A stretch of 64,000 nucleotides of DNA from Agromyces ramosus (GCF_004216665.1 NZ_SGWY01000002.1:906685-970684); one strand, 5' to 3'. Positions 32,938 through 42,785 are shown, counted from the stretch's first letter. Numbers and translations are program-made. Notes: generated from the sequence alone by a model not told the origin.

Positions 32938-33800
32938 GCCCCGGGCCCGTCCTCGAGGTCGTCGATCACCGCGTGCCCCGCGTCGAGCGCCCCGGCGAGG
33001 GCCATGACGTACGGATGCCCGGGGTCGTGGAACACCTCGTCGATCGTGCCGAGCGCCGCGAGCTCGCCCCGGTCGAGCACCGCGATGCGGTCGGCGGTGC
33101 GGCGCAGCACCGGCAGGTCGTGGCTGATGATGAGCGCCGAGAACGAGTGGTGCTCGCGGTCGCGCAGCTCGCCGATCAGCTGCGCCACCGCGTCGCGCAC
33201 GGTGAGGTCGATTCCGGCGGTCGGCTCGTCCGCGATGAGCAGCGACGGACCCAGCACGAGCGCACGCGCCAGGGCGACGCGTTGACGCTGGCCGCCGCTC
33301 AGCTGGTAGGGGTACTTGTCGAGCATGCCGAGCGGCAGCCGCACGGCGTCGATCATCGTGGCGACGCGCGTCTGGAGGGCACGCCGGTTGTACCGCCGAT
33401 CGCGCTCGAGGATCGGCTCGCCCACGATCTCGGCCACCGTCCGGTCGGGCGGCAGGGTCGCCGCGGCATCCTGCGGCAGGTAGCCCACGTGGAATCGGAA
33501 CTCGGGCACCTTGCGCCGAGTCAGCGTGCGCAGGCGACGACCGAGCACGTTCGCCTCCCCGCCGGTGATGACGGGGCGCACGTCGCCTCCCGCCCGCGGC
33601 TCGAACGCCACGCCCGAGAGCACCTTGGCGAGGGTGCTCTTGCCGCTGCCGGCGCTGCCCAGGAGCCCCAGGACCTCGCCCGGCTGGATCGTGAGCGAGA
33701 GTCCGTGCAGGGCCACGTGCGCCGGACTCGCGCCGTGCGGCGGGTACTCCAGCGTCAGGTCGCTGAGGACGATGGGGAACCCGTGCGCGGCACTGCGCAT
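32934..33800 (-). CDS. ABC transporter ATP-binding protein (extra ATPase)
   Basis: A 288-aa ATPase with Walker A GSAGSGKST, signature LSGGQRQR, Walker B LLIADEPTAGID and the H-loop ISHDLP. The ending (VFHDPGHPYVMAL) resembles oligopeptide/nickel importer ATPases. It starts at ATG 33800, overlapping the previous stop by one base (TGATG). It follows a fused double ATPase that already supplies two domains, so the operon encodes three nucleotide-binding domains; why is unclear. Confidence 0.9.
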   Translation of the reverse strand: MRSAAHGFPIVLSDLTLEYPPHGASPAHVALHGLSLTIQPGEVLGLLGSAGSGKSTLAKVLSGVAFEPRAGGDVRPVITGGEANVLGRRLRTLTRRKVPEFRFHVGYLPQDAAATLPPDRTVAEIVGEPILERDRRYNRRALQTRVATMIDAVRLPLGMLDKYPYQLSGGQRQRVALARALVLGPSLLIADEPTAGIDLTVRDAVAQLIGELRDREHHSFSALIISHDLPVLRRTADRIAVLDRGELAALGTIDEVFHDPGHPYVMALAGALDAGHAVIDDLEDGPGA

Positions 33801-35488
33801 CACTCCGCCTCCCGAAGGCGGCGGAGTTCCTCCCGACGCTCTGCCTGGGCGACCGGATCGGGCACCGGGAGCGATGCCAGCAGCCGCTGGGTGTACGGGT
33901 CGGCGGGCGAGCCGAGCACCTCGGTTCCGGTGCCCTCCTCGACGAGCCTGCCGCGGTAGAGCACCGCGATGCGGTCGGCGAGCAGGTCGACGACCGCGAG
34001 GTCGTGGCTGATGAAGAGCGAGGCGAAGCCGAACTCGCGCTGCAGCTCGGCGAAGAGCTCCAGCACGCGGGCCTGCACCGACACGTCGAGCGCGGAGGTC
34101 GGCTCGTCGGCGATCAGCAGCTCGGGTTCGAGGGCGAGCGCGCGGGCCAGGCTCGCGCGCTGGCGCTGGCCACCCGAGAGCTCGTGCGGGTAGCGGTCGC
34201 CGTAGGCGCGCGGCAGCTGCACCGCTTCGAGCAGCTCGTTCACCCGCGCCCGTGCCGACGAGGCATCCTTCGCCCGACCGTGGATGACGAGCGGCTCGGC
34301 GACGCACTCCGCGATCGTGAGCAGCGGGTTGAAGCTCGACGCCGGGTCCTGGAAGACGAACCCGATCCGGCTCCGCAAGGGGCGGAACTGGCGCTCGCGG
34401 ATGCCGTTCATCTCGGCGTCCAGCACCTTCAGCGAGCCTCCGGTGACCTTGGTGAGCCCGGCGATCGCGCGTCCGATGGTGGTCTTGCCCGAACCGGACT
34501 CGCCGACGAGGCCGAGCACCTCCCCGGGCCGGATCACGAGGTCGACGCCGTCGACGGCCCGGAATCCGGCGCGCCCGAACCGACCCGGATAGACGATCTC
34601 GAGGTCCGTGGCCTCGACGACCGGCGGCTGGTCCGTCCAGTTGGTCGGGCGGGCCGCCGCACGCTCGGCCGCCCGGACGGTGCCGTGGCCGACGTACGGA
34701 ACGGCCGCCAGCAGCGCTTTGGTGTAGTCGGCCTGCGGGGCCGCGAACAGCGTCTTCACGTCGGCCTGCTCCACCACGTTGCCCTGGTACATGACCGCCA
34801 CGCGGTCGGCCAGGTCGGCGACGACGCCCATGTTGTGGGTGATGAGCACGATCGCCGTGCCGAACTCGTCACGGCATCGACGCAGCAGGTCGAGGATCTC
34901 GGCCTGCACGGTCACGTCGAGGGCCGTCGTCGGCTCGTCGGCCACTATGAGCCCGGGGTCGAGCACGAGCGCCATGGCGATGACCACGCGCTGCTTCTGG
35001 CCGCCCGAGAACTGGTGCGGATAGTGATCGACCCGCACCTCGGGGTCGGGGATGCCGACGCGTCCGAGGATCTCGATGGCCTTCGCCCGCGCCTCCTTCT
35101 TCGACATGTCGCTGTGGGCCTGGAGGCCCTCAGCGATCTGCCAGCCCACCGTGTAGACCGGGTTCAGCGCCGTCGAGGGCTCCTGGAACACCATCGCCAC
35201 GTCGGTGCCTCGGATGTCGCGCAGCTTCTGCTTCGAGATGCTGATGACGTCGCTCTCGCGGGTGCCCTCCCGGTTCGAGAGCACGACCGCGCCCTTGGTG
35301 GTGGCGGTCTCGGGCAGGAGCCCGAGGATGGTCTTCGCCGTCACGGTCTTGCCGCTGCCGGACTCGCCCACGATGGCGAGCACCTCGCCGCGTTCGACCG
35401 AGATGGAGACGTCCTCGACGGCCTTCACGGCTCCGGCGTCGGTGGAGAAGGAGACCCCGAGGTTCCTGATGTCGACCACCGTGCTCAT
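33800..35488 (-). CDS. Fused double ATP-binding protein of a peptide/nickel-type ABC importer
   Basis: A 562-aa protein of two ABC domains in tandem, corresponding to DppD-DppF. Domain 1 has GESGSGKT, FSGGQKQR and LIVADEPTTALD; domain 2 (from about residue 300) has GESGSGKTT, LSGGQRQR and LLIADEPTSALD. Each half carries the C-terminal HPY/DYTKALLAAVP-type extension of the Opp/Dpp group. ATG 35488 overlaps the permease stop by 4 nt. It drives import through the two permeases upstream. Confidence 0.93.
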   Translation of the reverse strand: MSTVVDIRNLGVSFSTDAGAVKAVEDVSISVERGEVLAIVGESGSGKTVTAKTILGLLPETATTKGAVVLSNREGTRESDVISISKQKLRDIRGTDVAMVFQEPSTALNPVYTVGWQIAEGLQAHSDMSKKEARAKAIEILGRVGIPDPEVRVDHYPHQFSGGQKQRVVIAMALVLDPGLIVADEPTTALDVTVQAEILDLLRRCRDEFGTAIVLITHNMGVVADLADRVAVMYQGNVVEQADVKTLFAAPQADYTKALLAAVPYVGHGTVRAAERAAARPTNWTDQPPVVEATDLEIVYPGRFGRAGFRAVDGVDLVIRPGEVLGLVGESGSGKTTIGRAIAGLTKVTGGSLKVLDAEMNGIRERQFRPLRSRIGFVFQDPASSFNPLLTIAECVAEPLVIHGRAKDASSARARVNELLEAVQLPRAYGDRYPHELSGGQRQRASLARALALEPELLIADEPTSALDVSVQARVLELFAELQREFGFASLFISHDLAVVDLLADRIAVLYRGRLVEEGTGTEVLGSPADPYTQRLLASLPVPDPVAQAERREELRRLREAE

Positions 35489-36561
35489 CGCTTGACCTCG
35501 ATCCCGTGCTCGTCGAATGTCTCGCCGTCTTCGAGCCCGTCGATTCCGCCGGGGCCCGCGGTCAGCGTGCCGCCGGGGACGACCGAGGTCTCCGCGACCT
35601 GCCCGGACGCCTGCGAGACCCGCCGGCGAGCACGCAGGCGCGGGTCGGCGAGGTCGTTGAGGCTCTCGCCCACGAGCATGATGCCGAGCACCGCGATCAC
35701 GATGGCGAGCCCGGGGTAGAGGGCGGTCCACCAGATGCCGCTCGTGACGTCGGACTGGGCCTTGTTCAGGTCGTAGCCCCAGTCGGCCGCGGCCGTCGGC
35801 TCGATGCCGAAGCCGATGTAGCCGAGCCCCGCCAGGGTCAGGATCGCCTCCGCCGAGTTCAGCGTGATGATGAGCGGCAGCGTGCGAGTGGCGTTGCGGA
35901 ACACGTGCTTGAACACGATCCGCGTGCTCGAGGCGCCGAGCACCTTCGCCGACTCGACGAACGGCTCCGCCTTGATGCGCACCGTCTCGGCGCGGATCAC
36001 CCGGAAGTACTGCGGGATGAACACCACGATGATCGAACCGCCCGCGGCGAGGACGCCGCCCCACAGGCTCGACTGGCCGCCCGAGATGACGATCGAGAGG
36101 ACGATCGCGAGCAACAGGGACGGGAAGGCGTAGATCGCGTCGAACACGACGACCATCACCTTGTCGAGCCAGCCGCCGAAGTACCCGCCGTAGAGGCCCA
36201 GCGCGACGCCGATGAAGAGCGAGAGCGTGACGGCCACGATGACCACGAGGATCGCGGTCTGCGAGCCGAAGACGACCCGCGAGAGCACGTCGTAGCCGCC
36301 GACCGTCGTGCCGAACAGGTGCTCGGGAGACGGCGGCTGCTGGGTGCCGAACGAGCCCGACGCATCCGCTCGCTGCGCGAAGCCGTAGGGGGCGATCAGC
36401 GGCGCGAAGATCGCGCACAGGATGAAGACGCCGAGCATGATGAGCCCGGCCACGAGCATGCCGCGCTGGAGTCCCACGCTCTGGCGCAGCTGGTGCAGGA
36501 CGGGGAGCCGGTCGCGGAGTCGCCGGCGCGGTGGGGCCTGGGTGACGGATGCAGCGGTCAT
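35485..36561 (-). CDS. Peptide/nickel-type ABC permease (DppC-like)
   Basis: A 358-aa protein with an N-terminal helix (GMLVAGLIMLGVFILCAIFA), a periplasmic stretch HLFGTTVGGYDVLSRVVFGS and the permease domain with the EAA loop (FVESAKVLGASSTRIVFKHV). The polar C-terminal tail of about 45 residues is longer than usual. It starts at ATG 36561, 1 nt after the DppB-like stop, and overlaps the ATPase gene by 4 nt. Confidence 0.92.
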   Translation of the reverse strand: MTAASVTQAPPRRRLRDRLPVLHQLRQSVGLQRGMLVAGLIMLGVFILCAIFAPLIAPYGFAQRADASGSFGTQQPPSPEHLFGTTVGGYDVLSRVVFGSQTAILVVIVAVTLSLFIGVALGLYGGYFGGWLDKVMVVVFDAIYAFPSLLLAIVLSIVISGGQSSLWGGVLAAGGSIIVVFIPQYFRVIRAETVRIKAEPFVESAKVLGASSTRIVFKHVFRNATRTLPLIITLNSAEAILTLAGLGYIGFGIEPTAAADWGYDLNKAQSDVTSGIWWTALYPGLAIVIAVLGIMLVGESLNDLADPRLRARRRVSQASGQVAETSVVPGGTLTAGPGGIDGLEDGETFDEHGIEVKR

Positions 36562-36562
36562 G

Positions 36563-37657
36563 TCAGTACCTCACCCTCGGGTCGATGAACGCCGCGATGA
36601 TGTCGACGATGAAGTTCGTGAGGGCGACGATGATCGCGAGGAGCACGACGATGCCCTGCACGGCGACGTAGTCACGGGACTCGATGAACTCCACGAGGAT
36701 GAAGCCGAGCCCCTTCCACTCGAACGTCGTCTCGGTCAGCACCGCGCCCGAGAGGAGGAGCGCGATCTGCAGTCCGATGACCGTGATGATCGGGATGAGG
36801 GCCGGGCGGTAGGCGTGCTTGCGCAGCAGCCGGTACTCGTGCACGCCGCGCGACCGTGCCGCGTCGACGTAGTCCGTCGCGAGCGTGCCGATCACGTTCG
36901 TGCGGACGAGCCGGAGGAAGATGCCCGCCGTCAGCAGGCCCAGGGCGGTCGCCGGGAGCACCACGTGGGCGAGCACGTCACCGAGCACCGCGGGGTTCCC
37001 GGTCATCAGCGCATCGATCGTGTAGAACCCCGTCTTGTTGGGCAGCGCCTGCATCTGCAGTTCGGCGCCGACGCTGGCCCGGCCCGCGACGGGGAGCCAC
37101 TTCAGCCACACGGAGAAGATCAGCTTCAGGATCAGGCCCGCGAAGAAGATCGGGACGGCGTACCAGTAGATCGCGAGCACGCGGAACACGGCGTCCTGCG
37201 GCTTGTCGCGGTAGTACGCGGCGAACAGGCCCAGCGGGATTCCAACGACGAACGCGACGATGAGCGAGTAGAAGACGAGCTCGAACGTCGCGGGGCCGTA
37301 GGTGGCGAGGACCTCGACGACCGGACGGTTCGTCGTCAACGTGTCGCCGAAGTTCAGGGTCACGATCTGGCCCAGGTACTCGAGGAACTGGACGATGATC
37401 GGGCGATCGTATCCGGCGGCGGCGCGCAGCTCTGCGAGCGCCTCGGGTCCGAGCCGGCCGCCCTGCGCGGCCGTGATCGGGTCGCCCGTCGTGCGCATCA
37501 GGAAGAACACGAGGGTGACGAGGATGAAGATCGTCGGGAAGATCAGGAGGAAGCGGACCAGCAGGTACCTGCCGAAGCCTCCGCCCGACGATTTCGGCTT
37601 CGGACGGCCCGCGGCGGGCAGGTCCTCCGTCGATGGAACGGTGTCTAGTGTGCTCAT
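36563..37657 (-). CDS. Peptide/nickel-type ABC permease (DppB-like)
   Basis: A 364-aa protein with six main helices. It has the DppB-type N-terminus (GRYLLVRFLLIFPTIFILVT), GLTTNRPV-like SLTTNRP replaced by DTLTTNRPVV, and the EAA loop region (TDYVDAARSRGVHEYRLLRK). It is the second gene after the binding protein, separated by a 12-bp-stem hairpin, and pairs with the DppC-like permease. Confidence 0.92.
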   Translation of the reverse strand: MSTLDTVPSTEDLPAAGRPKPKSSGGGFGRYLLVRFLLIFPTIFILVTLVFFLMRTTGDPITAAQGGRLGPEALAELRAAAGYDRPIIVQFLEYLGQIVTLNFGDTLTTNRPVVEVLATYGPATFELVFYSLIVAFVVGIPLGLFAAYYRDKPQDAVFRVLAIYWYAVPIFFAGLILKLIFSVWLKWLPVAGRASVGAELQMQALPNKTGFYTIDALMTGNPAVLGDVLAHVVLPATALGLLTAGIFLRLVRTNVIGTLATDYVDAARSRGVHEYRLLRKHAYRPALIPIITVIGLQIALLLSGAVLTETTFEWKGLGFILVEFIESRDYVAVQGIVVLLAIIVALTNFIVDIIAAFIDPRVRY

Positions 37658-37680
37658 GGAATCCTCAGGGGTACAGGGGA

Positions 37681-37714
37681 ACGGGGGCGACCCGCGGTAG
37701 CAGGTCGCCCCCGT
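37681..37714 (-). terminator. Hairpin between binding-protein and permease genes
   Basis: ACGGGGGCGACC (37681-37692) and GGTCGCCCCCGT (37703-37714) form a perfect 12-bp stem with a 10-nt loop. It lies 30 bp after the binding-protein stop. Such hairpins often give more binding protein than membrane subunits by partial termination or mRNA protection. Confidence 0.6.
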
Positions 37715-37743
37715 CGTCGAGCTTCAACGACTCTAGTCCGTCG

Positions 37744-39378
37744 TCAGCCCTTCGAGAGCGCGCCGTAGCGGAACTTGAACGACGCGTCCAGCGTGTCCTC
37801 CGCACCCTCCACGTCGGAGCCGACGACGGCGACCTGCGCGCCCTGCATGTACGGGATCGTGGACAGGTCGGCCGCGACCTTGTCCTGGATCTCGCCGATG
37901 AGGGCCTCGCGAGCCGCGGGGTCCGTGGTGACGGCCTGCTCCAGGATCAGGTCGTTCACCTCGGGGTTGTCGTAGTGGTTCGCGAGGAAGTTCTCCGTGA
38001 GGAAGAACGGCGAGAGGTAGTTGTCGGCGTCCGAGTAGTCGGGGAACCAGCCCAGCTGGTAGGCCGGGTACAGGTCGGCGACGCGGTCCTCGGAATACTG
38101 GACCCACTCGGTCGACTGCAGGTTCACGGTGAACAGGCCGCTCGACTCGAGGTTGTCCTTGATGATCGCGTACTCGTCGCTCGACGACGGTCCGTAGCGC
38201 TCGGCCACGTACTGGATCGAGATGTCGAGCGGCGTCGTGATGCCGGCGGCCGTGAGGACCTCTTCGGCCTTCGCGACATCCGGTGCGCCGTTGCCGTCGC
38301 CGTAGAGCTCCTTGAGCGCCTCGTTGGCGCCGGTCAGGCCCTCGGGCACGTACGAGTACAGCGGGGTGAAGGTGCCCTTGTAGACGTCCTCGGAGATCGC
38401 GTCGCGGTCGATGAGGTTGGCGATCGCCTGGCGCACCGCGAGCGCCTTGGCCGGGTCGGCCTCGGGCGTCGTGGCGCCGAACGGCATCGTGTTGAAGTTG
38501 AACACGAGGTAGCGGATCTCGCCGCCGGGGCCGTCGACGACCTTCACGTTGTCGTTGCCGCGGAGGTCCTCGATGTCCGTCGCGCTGAGCGTGCGGTGGG
38601 CCACGTCGATGTTGCCCTCCTGGACGTCGAGCTTGAGGTTCGAGGCATCCGTGTAGTACTTCACGTTGACGGTGTCGGTCTTCGCCTCGCCGAGGATGCC
38701 CTGGTAGTCGGGGTTCGCCTTGTACGAGATCAGGTTGTTGAAGTCGTAGCTCGTGATGTCGTACTGGCCGGCGAACGCGTGGCCCTCGACGATCTCGTCG
38801 TCGGAGGTGAGCTCGTCGGCCGAGAAGACCTCCTCGTCGACGATCGGGCCCGCGGGGCTCGACAGGATCTGCGGGAAGATCTGGTCGTTCTCGGACTTCA
38901 GGTTGAAGACGACGGTGGTGTCGTCGACCGCGTCGACCGAGTCGAGGTTGTAGAGCAGCGACGACGGGCCGTTCTCGTCGGCGATCGCGATCTGGCGGTC
39001 GAACGTGAACTTCACGTCGGACGAGGTGAGGTCGTTGCCGTTCGCGAACTTGAGGTCGGGCTTGAGCGTGACGGTGTACTCGCTCGGGCCCGTGAACTCC
39101 GCGGACTCGGCGATGTCGGGCTCGGGGTCGGGGCTGCCGTAGGGGGTGTTCATCAGGAACGGGTACACCTGGTTCATGACGGCGAACGAGCCGTTGTCGT
39201 ACGAGCCGGCGGGGTCGAGCGCGGTGATCTGCTCGGTCGTGCCGATGGTCAGCGTACCGCCGGCCGCATCGGTGCTGCCGCCGCCGCCCGCCGTGCAACC
39301 GGCGAGTGTGAGGGCGGCCACCGAAGCACCGGCCACCGCGATGAGGGCGCGACGCCGGTTCGTGGATGCGGATGTCAT
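37744..39378 (-). CDS. ABC substrate-binding lipoprotein, family 5 (peptide/nickel type)
   Basis: A 544-aa protein with a lipoprotein signal peptide ending in the lipobox LAGC (about residues 25-28), then a Gly/Ser linker. The body carries SBP family 5 hallmarks: TLKPDLKFANGNDLTSSDVK and VRQAIANLIDRDAISEDVYK. It would be anchored outside the membrane and deliver peptides or a similar oligomer to the permeases. It is the first gene of a six-gene operon ending at 31927. The 193 bp upstream, up to dnaG, should hold the promoter; I see no clear operator. Confidence 0.93.
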   Translation of the reverse strand: MTSASTNRRRALIAVAGASVAALTLAGCTAGGGGSTDAAGGTLTIGTTEQITALDPAGSYDNGSFAVMNQVYPFLMNTPYGSPDPEPDIAESAEFTGPSEYTVTLKPDLKFANGNDLTSSDVKFTFDRQIAIADENGPSSLLYNLDSVDAVDDTTVVFNLKSENDQIFPQILSSPAGPIVDEEVFSADELTSDDEIVEGHAFAGQYDITSYDFNNLISYKANPDYQGILGEAKTDTVNVKYYTDASNLKLDVQEGNIDVAHRTLSATDIEDLRGNDNVKVVDGPGGEIRYLVFNFNTMPFGATTPEADPAKALAVRQAIANLIDRDAISEDVYKGTFTPLYSYVPEGLTGANEALKELYGDGNGAPDVAKAEEVLTAAGITTPLDISIQYVAERYGPSSSDEYAIIKDNLESSGLFTVNLQSTEWVQYSEDRVADLYPAYQLGWFPDYSDADNYLSPFFLTENFLANHYDNPEVNDLILEQAVTTDPAAREALIGEIQDKVAADLSTIPYMQGAQVAVVGSDVEGAEDTLDASFKFRYGALSKG

Positions 39379-39571
39379 ATCCGTCTACCTCTTCCTGTCA
39401 GGACTGAAACGCGCAGCACAGGATCGCGGCGCGTTGTCGTATCCCCCAGACCTAGCACACGGCGCTGCGGATGTTGCATGGTCGGCCGGGCGGACGGCGG
39501 AATGTTTATTGATCTGCAACCTTCCACGCAACCGATGCGCGTGCGGAGGCCGGTGCGACGACGGATGCCGC

Positions 39572-41461
39572 TCAGTCGGCCCTGAGCGCCCGACGCTCGG
39601 TCTCGAGCTCGACGAGCGCGCGCTGCAGGGTCGTGTAGGTCGCCACGTCGTCGCGATCCGTGCGCTGGAGGCGTCCGAGCAGCTCGGACTTCTGGCGCAG
39701 GAGCTCCCGGTCGACGAGGGCGCTCACGACGCCCGTGACGTAGGCGGCGAGCTCCGCCTCGCTGCGCTGGGGCACCGGGGAGACCGCGAGCTGGTGCACG
39801 ATACCGGCGAACGGCGCCGGCACCTCCTCGACGATGCGGTCGACCCGGATCGACGGGTCGGGCGACGCGAGCACCGAGGCGATGCCGTCTCGGACCACGG
39901 CGAGCGAGGCGTTGCCGAAGCGGCTGTCGAGCGCGTGGCGCAGGAGGTCGGCGCCCACCGCATCGGGGTACTGGAGCATGACCTGGAGCGCATCGCGCTC
40001 GAGTCGTGTCGAGGGGTCGTTGGGCAGGTCGGCGATCGAGAACGGCCGCGACGGGGCATCCGCTGCAGGAGCGGTCGGGCGCCCGGCCCCGTCGGTCGAT
40101 GGATGGGCCGCCGACGACGGGCGCTCCCCCGCGGCCCCCTTGGGCCGGCCGCTCGCCGTGCGCACCGCGCGCGTGACCTCGCCGAGCTCCATGCCCAGCA
40201 TGCGTGCGAGCTCGCGGGTGTAGCCGGGCCGCAGGGCGGGGTCGCGGATGTCGGCGACGACCGGCGCGGCCACGCGAAGGGCGGCCACGCGACCCTCGAC
40301 GGTCTCGAGGTCGTAGCGGGCCAGGGTGTGCCGGATCACGAACTCGAACATCGGCGTGCGCGCCTCGACGAGGGAGCGCACCGCGGCGTCGCCGCGCGCG
40401 ATGCGGAGGTCGCAGGGATCGAGGCCGTCGGGGGCGACGGCCACGAACGTCTGGGCCGCGAAGCGCTGCTCCTCGCCGAAGGCGCGCATCGCCGCCTGCT
40501 GGCCGGCCGCGTCGCCGTCGAACGTGAACACGACCTCGCCCACGCCCGAGTCGTCGCCGAGCACGCGACGCAGCACCTTGATGTGCTCGACGCCGAACGA
40601 CGTGCCGCACGTCGCGATCGCGGTGGTGACGCCGGCGAGATGGCACGCCATCACGTCGGTGTAGCCCTCGACCACGACCACGCGGTGGGTCTTCGCGATG
40701 TCGCGCCTGGCGAGGTCGAGGCCGTAGAGCACCTGCGCCTTGTGGTAGATCGCCGTCTCGGGGGTGTTCAGGTACTTCGGGCCCTGGTCGTCGTCGAGGA
40801 GCCGGCGCGCGCCGAATCCGACGGTCTGCCCGGTGACGTCGCGGATCGGCCACACGAGGCGGCCGCGGAACCGGTCGTACACGCCGCGGTCGCCCTGGGA
40901 GACGAGACCGGATGCCGCGAGCTCCTCGGTCGTGAACCCCCGGCCCTTGAGGTGGTTCGTGAGCGCGTCCCAGCTCTTCGGTGCGAAGCCCACGCCGAAT
41001 CGGCGCGCCGCCGCCGCGTCGAATCCGCGCTCGCCGAGGAACCGCCGACCGACGTCCGCGTCGGGCGCCCCGAGGCGCTCGACGAAGAACTCGGCGGCGG
41101 CCTGGTTGGCGGCGAGCAGCCGCGCCCGGTTGCCGTGGTCGGACGCCTGCCCGCCGTCCTCGTAGTGCAGTTCGAAGCCGATGCGGCCGGCGAGTCGCTC
41201 GACGGCCTCGGTGAACGAGACGTGGTCCATGCGCTGCAGGAAGGTGTAGGCGTCGCCGGACTCGCCGCATCCGAAGCAGTGGTAGTACCCGAGCCCCGGT
41301 CGCACGTGGAAGCTCGGGCTGCGCTCGTCGTGGAACGGGCAGAGGCCCTTGAGCGAGCCGACGCCGGCGGACTTGAGGCTGACGTGCTCGCCGACGATGT
41401 CGGCGATGTTGGTGCGGGCCTTCACCTCCTCGACGTCGCTCTGTCGAATCCGGCCCGCCAT
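39572..41461 (-). CDS. dnaG: DNA primase
   Basis: The 629-aa protein carries the CHC2 zinc finger (CPFHDERSPSFHV...HCFGCGE, residues about 38-66). It then has the catalytic core with the Toprim motifs VVVEGYTDVMA and VVFTFDGDAAGQ, and a C-terminal helicase-binding-like region. It makes RNA primers for replication. I chose ATG 41461 (AGGATG about 9 nt upstream) over the in-frame ATG 41470. It is downstream of dgt and a dus gene on the same strand, as in other actinobacteria. Confidence 0.96.
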   Translation of the reverse strand: MAGRIRQSDVEEVKARTNIADIVGEHVSLKSAGVGSLKGLCPFHDERSPSFHVRPGLGYYHCFGCGESGDAYTFLQRMDHVSFTEAVERLAGRIGFELHYEDGGQASDHGNRARLLAANQAAAEFFVERLGAPDADVGRRFLGERGFDAAAARRFGVGFAPKSWDALTNHLKGRGFTTEELAASGLVSQGDRGVYDRFRGRLVWPIRDVTGQTVGFGARRLLDDDQGPKYLNTPETAIYHKAQVLYGLDLARRDIAKTHRVVVVEGYTDVMACHLAGVTTAIATCGTSFGVEHIKVLRRVLGDDSGVGEVVFTFDGDAAGQQAAMRAFGEEQRFAAQTFVAVAPDGLDPCDLRIARGDAAVRSLVEARTPMFEFVIRHTLARYDLETVEGRVAALRVAAPVVADIRDPALRPGYTRELARMLGMELGEVTRAVRTASGRPKGAAGERPSSAAHPSTDGAGRPTAPAADAPSRPFSIADLPNDPSTRLERDALQVMLQYPDAVGADLLRHALDSRFGNASLAVVRDGIASVLASPDPSIRVDRIVEEVPAPFAGIVHQLAVSPVPQRSEAELAAYVTGVVSALVDRELLRQKSELLGRLQRTDRDDVATYTTLQRALVELETERRALRAD

Positions 41462-41527
41462 GGACTTCATCCTAGTTCGCCCCGGCGCACCGGCGGCCGG
41501 TCGCCGGGATGGCGACGGGGGTCGGCG

Positions 41528-42784
41528 TCATCGCTGCACCAGCCGCTCGTACCAGGCGAGGGCGGACTGGTCGGTGAGGCTCGCGAGCTGGTCGACGACG
41601 ACCCGCCTGCGGGCGTCGTCGTCGGCCGCGCCGTTCCAGTCCGCCGCGAATCCCGGATCGAGGTGCTCGTCGCCCGACGCGAACAGCACGTCGGCGAGGG
41701 AGGAGAGCACCTGCCGCTGCTGCGTGTAGATCGGCTGCCTCGTGTTCCGCGACATCACGAAGGCGGCCACGATGCCCTTGAGCACCGCGATCTCGGCCTG
41801 GATCTCCCGCGGCACGACCACGTCGGCGTCGAAGCGGATCAGGCTCGCGAGCGGGAAGGCCGATCGCGTCGCATCGGTGGCGGCGTGCGCGAAGCGCCCG
41901 ATGAGCTGGCTCGTGAGGTTCTTGAGTCGCCCCTGCTCGTGACGGCTTCCGCTCCACGTCTCGAGCCAGCCGTCGAGCGAGTCGAGCCGGTCGAACGCGG
42001 CGATGAGCTCGTCGTGCGAGAAGGCTCCGCCGATCCACTCGTACATCGACGTGACGAGCGCGTCGTGGTCGACGCGCGCGCTGAGTGCTTCGACGTCGAC
42101 GTAGCCGTTCACGATCGCGTCCTCGAAGTCGTGCACCGAGTAGGCGATGTCGTCGGACAGGTCCATCACCTGGGCCTCGATGCAGAGCCGGCGCTCGGGT
42201 GCCCCGGCGCGCATCCACTCGAAGACCGCGAGGTCATCGCGGTAGAAGCCGAACTTCGCACGCCCGCTCGGGTCGGCGACCGACGTCGCCTCGGGCCAGG
42301 GGTACTTGCAGCTCGCGTCGAGGCTGGCCCGCGTGAGGTTGAGTCCGAAGCTGCGGCCGGCCTCGTCGAACACCTTGGGCTCGAGTCGCGTGAGGATGCG
42401 GAGCGTCTGCGCGTTGCCCTCGAAGCCGCCGATGTCGGCGGCCCAGGTGTTGAGCGCGCGCTCGCCGTTGTGGCCGAACGGCGGGTGCCCGAGGTCGTGC
42501 GCGAGGCACGCCGTGTCGACGACGTCGGGGTCGAGGCCGAGGCTCGTCGCGAGCTCCCGGCCCACCTGTGCCACCTCGAGCGAATGCGTGAGCCGGTTCC
42601 GCGCGAAGTCGAGACCGGCCGTGGGGCTCAGCACCTGGGTCTTCGCGGCGAGCCGCCGCAACGCACTCGAGTGGAGCAGCCGCGCCCGGTCGCGTGCGAA
42701 GTCGCTGCGACCGCTCGCGTGCTCCTCGGGCAGCCACCGTTCGACGTCGGCGTCGTGGTAGCCGCCGAAGAGTCGCTCCCGCAT
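41528..42784 (-). CDS. dgt: Deoxyguanosinetriphosphate triphosphohydrolase-like protein
   Basis: A 418-aa HD-domain phosphohydrolase with RLTHSLEVAQVGRELA, the HD motif in ACLAHDLGHPPFGHNGE and the later D of DLSDDIAYSVHDFED. These bind the metal. It cleaves dGTP (and often other dNTPs) to nucleoside and tripolyphosphate. The long open frame extends upstream, but ATG 42784 (RERLFGGYHDADVERWL) is the family start, one base after the dus stop. It is co-transcribed with dus and probably dnaG. Confidence 0.93.
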   Translation of the reverse strand: MRERLFGGYHDADVERWLPEEHASGRSDFARDRARLLHSSALRRLAAKTQVLSPTAGLDFARNRLTHSLEVAQVGRELATSLGLDPDVVDTACLAHDLGHPPFGHNGERALNTWAADIGGFEGNAQTLRILTRLEPKVFDEAGRSFGLNLTRASLDASCKYPWPEATSVADPSGRAKFGFYRDDLAVFEWMRAGAPERRLCIEAQVMDLSDDIAYSVHDFEDAIVNGYVDVEALSARVDHDALVTSMYEWIGGAFSHDELIAAFDRLDSLDGWLETWSGSRHEQGRLKNLTSQLIGRFAHAATDATRSAFPLASLIRFDADVVVPREIQAEIAVLKGIVAAFVMSRNTRQPIYTQQRQVLSSLADVLFASGDEHLDPGFAADWNGAADDDARRRVVVDQLASLTDQSALAWYERLVQR

Positions 42785-42785
42785 C

